From the NCBI GenBank assembly GCA_965232285.1, contig CBDDPL010000004.1, positions 2,108,001 through 2,172,000 of the forward strand: a DNA stretch of 64,000 nt, in the 5' to 3' direction. This DNA comes from Denitrobaculum sp965232285. GTDB lineage: Bacteria > Pseudomonadota > Alphaproteobacteria > Kiloniellales > Kiloniellaceae. Position 1 is the stretch's first letter; each line of letters begins with the position of its first letter. The notes beneath the pieces were generated by a model that searched no databases, was not told the origin of the DNA, and saw only the letters and a list, made by a program, of their open reading frames with translations. The translations under genes and the position numbers were made by a program. Below, piece by piece: positions 59,809 to 64,000 of this stretch.

Positions 59809-60801
59809 ATGCGCAAATTTGTTGCGGCCATTGCCCTTGCCGGTGTCAGCCTGACGGCCTTCGCCGCGTCTGCCGCCGATCCCATCGTCATCAAGTTCAG
59901 TCACGTCACCGCAGAAACCGGCCATCCGAAGGGTGAAGCCGCGAAGCTTTTCGCCGACACGGTGAACGAGCGGATGGCAGGCAAGGTCGTCGTCGAGGTC
60001 TATCCGAATTCTCAGCTTTACAACGATAACAAGGTTCTCGAAGCCATGCTGCTGGGCGATGTCCAGATGGCGGCGCCCTCACTTTCGAAGTTTGAAAAAT
60101 ACACCAAGAAGTTCCGGATTTTCGATCTTCCGTTCCTCTTCGACGACATCAATGCCGTCGACCGCTTTCAGGGCGGCCCCGCCGGTCAGGAACTGCTGAA
60201 GAGCATGGTCGACCGTGGTCTGCTGGGCCTGGGTTACTGGCACAACGGCATGAAGCAGATGTCCGCCAGCAAGCCGCTTCAACTGCCGAGCGATGCCGCG
60301 GGCCTGAAGTTCCGTATCCAGACCTCGGACGTGCTGGAAGCCCAGTTCGAAGCCCTGGAAGCCAACCCGCAGAAGATGGCCTTCAAGGAGGTCTACGGCG
60401 CCCTGCAGACCGGTGTTGTCGATGGTCAGGAAAACACCTGGTCGAACATCTACACCAAGAAGTTCTTTGAGGTTCAGGACGGCGTGACCGAAACCAACCA
60501 CGGCATCATCGACTACCTGGTCGTGACCTCGGTTGAGTTCTGGGAAGGCCTGCCCGCCGACATCCGCGGTGAGCTGGAGACGATCCTGGCTGAGGTTTCC
60601 GCCAAGCGGAACGGCCTCTCGACCGAGATCAACGAAGGCAACAAGCAGAAGGTCATCGATGCCGGCACCACCGTCCGGACCCTGAACACGGATCAGCGCG
60701 AAGAGTGGCGCAAAGCCATGGCACCGGTCTGGAAGAAGTTCGAAGGCGACATCGGCGCCGATCTGATCGAAGCCGCCCAGGCCTCAAACTCGGGCAGCTA
60801 A
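59809..60801 (+). CDS. dctP: TRAP transporter C4-dicarboxylate binding protein
   Basis: The 330-residue periplasmic protein has a signal peptide (MRKFVAAIALAGVSLTAFAA, cut near ASA). The mature part has IKFSHVTAETGHPKGEAAKL, GKVVVEVYPNSQLYNDNKVL and the ligand-arginine region KFRIQTSDVLEAQF, as in DctP. It captures succinate, fumarate or malate. ATG 59809 follows AGGAAAAG. It is the first gene of dctPQM and is driven by the sigma-54 promoter. Confidence 0.95.
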   Translation: MRKFVAAIALAGVSLTAFAASAADPIVIKFSHVTAETGHPKGEAAKLFADTVNERMAGKVVVEVYPNSQLYNDNKVLEAMLLGDVQMAAPSLSKFEKYTKKFRIFDLPFLFDDINAVDRFQGGPAGQELLKSMVDRGLLGLGYWHNGMKQMSASKPLQLPSDAAGLKFRIQTSDVLEAQFEALEANPQKMAFKEVYGALQTGVVDGQENTWSNIYTKKFFEVQDGVTETNHGIIDYLVVTSVEFWEGLPADIRGELETILAEVSAKRNGLSTEINEGNKQKVIDAGTTVRTLNTDQREEWRKAMAPVWKKFEGDIGADLIEAAQASNSGS

Positions 60802-60822
60802 TCGCAGCCTGACACTCGACGC

Positions 60823-60859
60823 CGGCCGGCGTGTCCTGAAGCTTTGGACACGCCGGCCG
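60823..60859 (+). terminator. Stem-loop between dctP and dctQ
   Basis: CGGCCGGCGTGTCC and its perfect 14-base complement surround a 9-base loop. The stem is strong but no T-run follows. It likely gives partial termination or 3' protection, so that more DctP than DctQM is made, as usual for TRAP operons. Confidence 0.75.
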
Positions 60860-60930
60860 ACTTCTACCCTCAAGTCATATCTTGCCGTTTCGCGGCTTGA
60901 GGCAGACCGCCTGCGTGGGGGAACGCAGAA

Positions 60931-61479
60931 ATGCTGAATAAAATCATCAATCGCTTCGAGGAGTCGGTGATCGCCTTACTCCTCGCGAGCATGGTTCTGG
61001 TCACCTTTTCACAGGTCGTCGCGCGCTATGTTTTCAACTCCGGCGCCGTCTGGGCACTGGAGCTGACGACCTACCTCTTCGCCTGGCTCGTCCTCTTCGG
61101 CATGTCCTACGGCGTGAAGACCGGCGCTCACCTTGGCGTGGATGCCTTCGTAAAGCTCTTCTCCAAACCGGGACAGCGGGTTCTCACCCTCATCGCGGCA
61201 GCCTGTTGCATCGCCTACGGCGTGATCCTGCTGGTCGGCGCCTGGGAGTACATCGGCAAGATTTACAAGTTCGGTATCGAAGCCGAAGACCTGCCCATCC
61301 CGCGCTGGATTCCCTACAGCATTCTGCCGATCGGCCTTGCCCTGCTGATCATCCGTTTCGTCGAAGCCACCTATCACATCATCATCGGCAAGCGTGAGAC
61401 GCTGTCGGCCGGTCATGAAGCCGAGGACGCCGTGAAGGAAGTCCAGGAAGCGGCGCTTCACGACTCCTCCAAGAACTGA
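60931..61479 (+). CDS. dctQ: TRAP transporter small membrane subunit
   Basis: The 182-residue protein has four membrane helices: IALLLASMVLVTFSQVVARY, LELTTYLFAWLVLFGMSYGV, VLTLIAAACCIAYGVILLVG and YSILPIGLALLIIRFVEATY. The VTFSQVVARYVFNSGAVWA motif and the TGAHLGVD stretch are family signatures. It partners DctM in the Na+-driven importer. Its tail (about 25 residues after GKRETLS) is acidic. dctM follows after 21 bases. Confidence 0.95.
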   Translation: MLNKIINRFEESVIALLLASMVLVTFSQVVARYVFNSGAVWALELTTYLFAWLVLFGMSYGVKTGAHLGVDAFVKLFSKPGQRVLTLIAAACCIAYGVILLVGAWEYIGKIYKFGIEAEDLPIPRWIPYSILPIGLALLIIRFVEATYHIIIGKRETLSAGHEAEDAVKEVQEAALHDSSKN

Positions 61480-61500
61480 TTGCGGCAAGGACCTGACACA

Positions 61501-62901
61501 ATGGAACCCATCGTTCTCTTCGGCCTGGTGCTGCTGCTGCTTCTGATCGGTACGCCGATCGCGGTCTCGCTCGGGCTTTCCAGTCTCATCATCATTCTCT
61601 TCTTCTCCAACGACTCACTGGCCTCCATCTCCCTGAAGCTCTTCGAGGCCATGGAGCACTACACGCTTCTGGCGATTCCTTTCTTCATCCTGTCTTCCGC
61701 CTTCATGTCGACTGGCGGCGTTGCGAAACGCATCATCCGTTTTGCCATCGCCTGCGTCGGCCATGTGCGCGGCGGCCTGGCCATCGCGTCGGTCTTCGCC
61801 TGTATGCTCTTCGCGGCCTTGTCGGGTTCCTCGCCGGCAACCGTGGTTGCCATCGGCACCATCGTCATCTCCGGCATGCGCCAGGTCGGTTACACCAAGG
61901 AGTTCGCCGCCGGCGTCATCTGTAACGCCGGTACGCTGGGCATTCTCATTCCGCCCTCGATCGTCATGGTGGTCTACGCCGCCGCGACCGACGTCTCCGT
62001 CGGACGTATGTTCATGGCCGGCGTGATCCCCGGGCTTATGGCCGGACTGATGCTGATGGGCGGCATTTACATCGCCGCGCGGATTAAGAACCTGCCGGCG
62101 CAGCCCTGGGCCGGCTTCACGGAAATGTTCGAATCGGCCGGCGATGCCTTCTGGGGCCTCCTCCTGATCATCATCATCCTCGGCGGTATCTACGGCGGCG
62201 TCTTCACCCCGACCGAGGCTGCGGCCGTGGCCGCGGTCTATGCCTTTCTCATCGCGCTCTTCGTCTATCGCGATATGGGGCCCCTGATGGGCGTCGCCTG
62301 GCGCAACGACGGCGAAGCAATCGGCAGCAGCGTCGCCCGCAATCTGGGTCAGATCACCATCAAGTTCGTGCCGGCGCTGTTCCACCGGGATACCCAGCGG
62401 ACCCTGGTCGATGCGGGCAAGGTGACCCTGATGCTGATGTTCATCATCGCCAACGCCCTGCTCTTCGCCCACGTTCTGACGACGGAGCGGATCCCGCAGG
62501 TCATGACGGAAGCGATCATCGGCGCCGGTTTTGAGCCCTGGACTTTCCTGATCATCGTGAACCTGCTGCTGCTCGCCGGCGGCCAGTTCATGGAGCCCTC
62601 AGGCCTGCTGGTGATCGTCGCACCGGTGGTCTTCCCGATCGCGATCCAGCTCGGCATCGATCCCATTCACCTGGGCATCATTATGGTGGTTAACATGGAG
62701 ATCGGCATGATCACGCCGCCGGTCGGCCTCAACCTCTTCGTGACCTCCGGTATCACCGGCATGCCGCTGATGCGGGTCGTCAAGGCCGCCCTGCCCTGGC
62801 TCTCGATCCTCTTCGTGTTCCTGATCCTGGTGACCTATGTCCCCTGGATCTCGACCTTCCTGCCGAACCTCATGTTCGGTCCGGAGATCGTGACCAACTA
62901 G
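61501..62901 (+). CDS. dctM: TRAP transporter large membrane subunit
   Basis: The 466-residue protein has about 11-12 membrane helices and is the transport subunit. GSSPATVVAIGTIVISGMRQ, NAGTLGILIPPSIVMVVYAA, TPTEAAAVAAVYAFLI and MEIGMITPPVGLNLFVTSGI are hallmarks of DctM, including the Na+-site Ser/Thr residues. It starts at ATG 61501. A loop around residues 270-310 (RNLGQITIKFVPALFHRDTQ) is hydrophilic, as in the family. A good terminator follows the gene. Confidence 0.96.
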   Translation: MEPIVLFGLVLLLLLIGTPIAVSLGLSSLIIILFFSNDSLASISLKLFEAMEHYTLLAIPFFILSSAFMSTGGVAKRIIRFAIACVGHVRGGLAIASVFACMLFAALSGSSPATVVAIGTIVISGMRQVGYTKEFAAGVICNAGTLGILIPPSIVMVVYAAATDVSVGRMFMAGVIPGLMAGLMLMGGIYIAARIKNLPAQPWAGFTEMFESAGDAFWGLLLIIIILGGIYGGVFTPTEAAAVAAVYAFLIALFVYRDMGPLMGVAWRNDGEAIGSSVARNLGQITIKFVPALFHRDTQRTLVDAGKVTLMLMFIIANALLFAHVLTTERIPQVMTEAIIGAGFEPWTFLIIVNLLLLAGGQFMEPSGLLVIVAPVVFPIAIQLGIDPIHLGIIMVVNMEIGMITPPVGLNLFVTSGITGMPLMRVVKAALPWLSILFVFLILVTYVPWISTFLPNLMFGPEIVTN

Positions 62902-62995
62902 AGCGGATTCAGGCCCACAACCTGGCCGAGGCACTAGGACTTCTTTCCGTCCATCACGTGCCAAGCCCTTGATAGCAATAACCTTGCAAAAACGT

Positions 62996-63025
62996 GACGG
63001 GCAGTCTCTTGAGAGGCTGCCCGTC
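62996..63025 (+). terminator. Rho-independent terminator of dctPQM
   Basis: GACGGGCAG-TCTC pairs with GAGG-CTGCCCGTC through a 13-bp stem with one G-T pair, a TTGA loop and a following GTTCAATTAT. It lies 94 bases after dctM. Confidence 0.82.
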
Positions 63026-63117
63026 GTTCAATTATACTCCGCATGGGATTAAGGTCCTTTAAGCTGAGTCGCACGGCTTAAATTCAACGAAAGAGATTAA
63101 GAGCGGCAGGGGTGAAA

Positions 63118-63750
63118 ATGGGTAACCAGGGATCCGCTTCGGACCATCAAAAGCTGACTCCGCTCGATCTCGACGAGATCCTGGAACTTTGCCGAAACCA
63201 AAAGCTCGACGCTTTGCCTGGGATCTTCACCCGCTATGGCTCGAGTTGCTTTACGGCTCAATTCGCGCCCGGGCAGGACAGCATCGAGCACCCGGATCTC
63301 CGTTTCCTTCTGGAGCACTACGTCTCGCTCCCGCGACCGCAGGGCTTACCCCTGTGGGACGAACAGGTCCCCTTCGATCTGCGCCGCATGCTGCCGAACC
63401 TCCATGTGCTTGATTTCATCGCTGAAAACCGGATGCGGTTCAGAATCTTCGGCACCGCCGTCGCCCAATACTATGGTAACGACTACACCGGTCAGGCCAT
63501 TGCGGATAACGCACCTTCGGTCAGTGTGGTCTTCCACGCCCTGGCAATCGTGACCAGCCAACAGCGCACCACGCTCTATACCCAGCATGCGCCGCCTGAT
63601 AACTCCCGGGTTTTCGATTGTCAGCGTCTGTTTCTGCCGTTCTGTAACGAGAGCGGCGAGGTCCATCGGCTTCTGATCGCGCAGTATCCCTATCGGCGCG
63701 CCCCGGTCGACGCACGCCTGTCAAAGGCCTTCGTCAAACCAGGCGCCTAA
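63118..63750 (+). CDS. PAS_5-type PAS domain protein
   Basis: The 210-residue protein matches the PAS_5 group of alphaproteobacterial single-PAS proteins: LPLWDEQVPFDLRRMLPNLH, VLDFIAENRMRFRIFGTAVA, YYGNDYTGQ and the final LIAQYPYRR. The N-terminal 55 residues are specific to it. No output domain is present, so it is likely a sensor with a partner or a stand-alone binder. ATG 63118 follows AGGGG; a GTG two codons upstream is possible. It lies beyond the dctPQM terminator and has its own promoter. Confidence 0.8.
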   Translation: MGNQGSASDHQKLTPLDLDEILELCRNQKLDALPGIFTRYGSSCFTAQFAPGQDSIEHPDLRFLLEHYVSLPRPQGLPLWDEQVPFDLRRMLPNLHVLDFIAENRMRFRIFGTAVAQYYGNDYTGQAIADNAPSVSVVFHALAIVTSQQRTTLYTQHAPPDNSRVFDCQRLFLPFCNESGEVHRLLIAQYPYRRAPVDARLSKAFVKPGA

Positions 63751-64000
63751 CCGGACCCCCAGCCAGGCAGCACCGGCTCACAACGGCAGTCACAGCCTTT
63801 GTGTCAGCCGACCGGCAATCTACCGCTCCCGCAGCGTGACTGACATATGACCTGCGAGATCGCTGTTAAGCATCTCACACGACCGACAACTCGTGCCCCC
63901 AACTCCGCGCTCGCGCCAAGGCTATGGGGTTCTTCTGAACCACCCATCCACGACTTTCTTCAGAGCGGATTCATTTGCATTCCATCTTGGTATACCAAAT
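63751..64000. other. Intergenic end of the window, no supported gene
   Basis: No open frame with a ribosome-binding site and protein-like composition is present in these 250 bases. The only structure noted is the palindrome at the extreme right end, listed separately. A gene starting to the right, outside the window, is likely. Confidence 0.55.
63987..63998. promoter_or_regulatory. GntR-type operator-like palindrome at the right edge
   Basis: TTGGTATACCAA is a perfect 12-bp palindrome that equals the core of the UxuR/ExuR (GntR, FCD subfamily) operator known from enterobacteria. It may control a gene beyond the window. With only 12 bases and an edge position, confidence is limited. Confidence 0.4.

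Overview
The window is a GC-rich stretch of a bacterial chromosome. Gene content points to an alphaproteobacterium, probably a Rhodospirillales/Kiloniellales-like marine or soil heterotroph. The pointers are an aapJQMP general amino-acid transporter, a mitochondrial-type NDUFS4 complex I accessory subunit, a DUF1491 protein, DctB/DctD control of a TRAP transporter, a DUF6882 protein and PilZ/PAS_5 proteins. No lineage search was possible, so the order-level placement is an inference. I see no insertion sequences, prophage, CRISPR array or rRNA, and no clearly broken gene. The region reads as core and near-core chromosome rather than a genomic island.

Layout. 1-2.4 kb (minus strand): the start of a Tat-exported peptide-type binding protein, an alpha/beta hydrolase-OsmC fusion and a GNAT. 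2.5-7.1 kb (plus): Nudix hydrolase, cysteine synthase, AlaX-type editing protein, rhodanese and a double-GNAT protein. 7.1-9 kb: isochorismatase-family hydrolase, a YafY-type WYL regulator and a CutA-like protein, with two near-identical palindromes. 9-14.9 kb (minus): aapJQMP plus a second AapJ-like binding protein beyond a terminator; upstream of aapJ lie a candidate leader peptide and two inverted repeats. 14.9-19.2 kb (plus): metC, hisI, modABC. 19.4-24.5 kb: a degenerate two-component protein, PilZ protein, parvulin, stand-alone ParB-like domain, CFA synthase, MOSC protein and M20 hydrolase. 24.5-31.2 kb (minus): a second M20 enzyme, then a Ugp-like ABC importer with a metallophosphodiesterase; a LysR gene diverges from it.

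32-36 kb: an Asp/Glu-racemase-family enzyme and a creatinase-like M24 protein, a SnoaL-like protein and another LysR regulator. 36-43.6 kb: tRNA-Arg(TCT), a NIT-domain chemoreceptor, NDUFS4, tRNA-Pro(TGG), small enzymes, a diaminopropionate ammonia-lyase and an Lrp regulator. 43.6-47.3 kb (minus): prfC and a 615-residue protein of unknown family with four cysteine-flanked repeats and a hydrophobic tail. 47.4-56 kb: O-methyltransferase, DUF6882, DUF192, a class II deacetylase, an ABC ATPase/permease pair without a binding protein, a double universal stress protein, a MarR-GFA pair and a NhaD-like antiporter. 56-63.8 kb (plus): dctB, dctD, two DctD-type palindromes, a near-perfect sigma-54 promoter, dctPQM and a PAS_5 protein.

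How the genes work together. Much of the window is nutrient scavenging: amino acids (aap), molybdate (mod, alongside a MOSC-domain molybdenum-cofactor-related protein), C4-dicarboxylates (dct), a glycerol-phosphate-like or sugar substrate (ABC importer plus phosphodiesterase) and possibly a thiamine precursor. Several nitrogen- and sulfur-releasing enzymes accompany them (M20 hydrolases, diaminopropionate ammonia-lyase, metC, cysteine synthase, rhodanese). The clearest regulatory circuit is DctB/DctD acting on dctPQM. The least explained objects are the four-repeat membrane protein, the pseudo-receiver protein and the aapJ leader.
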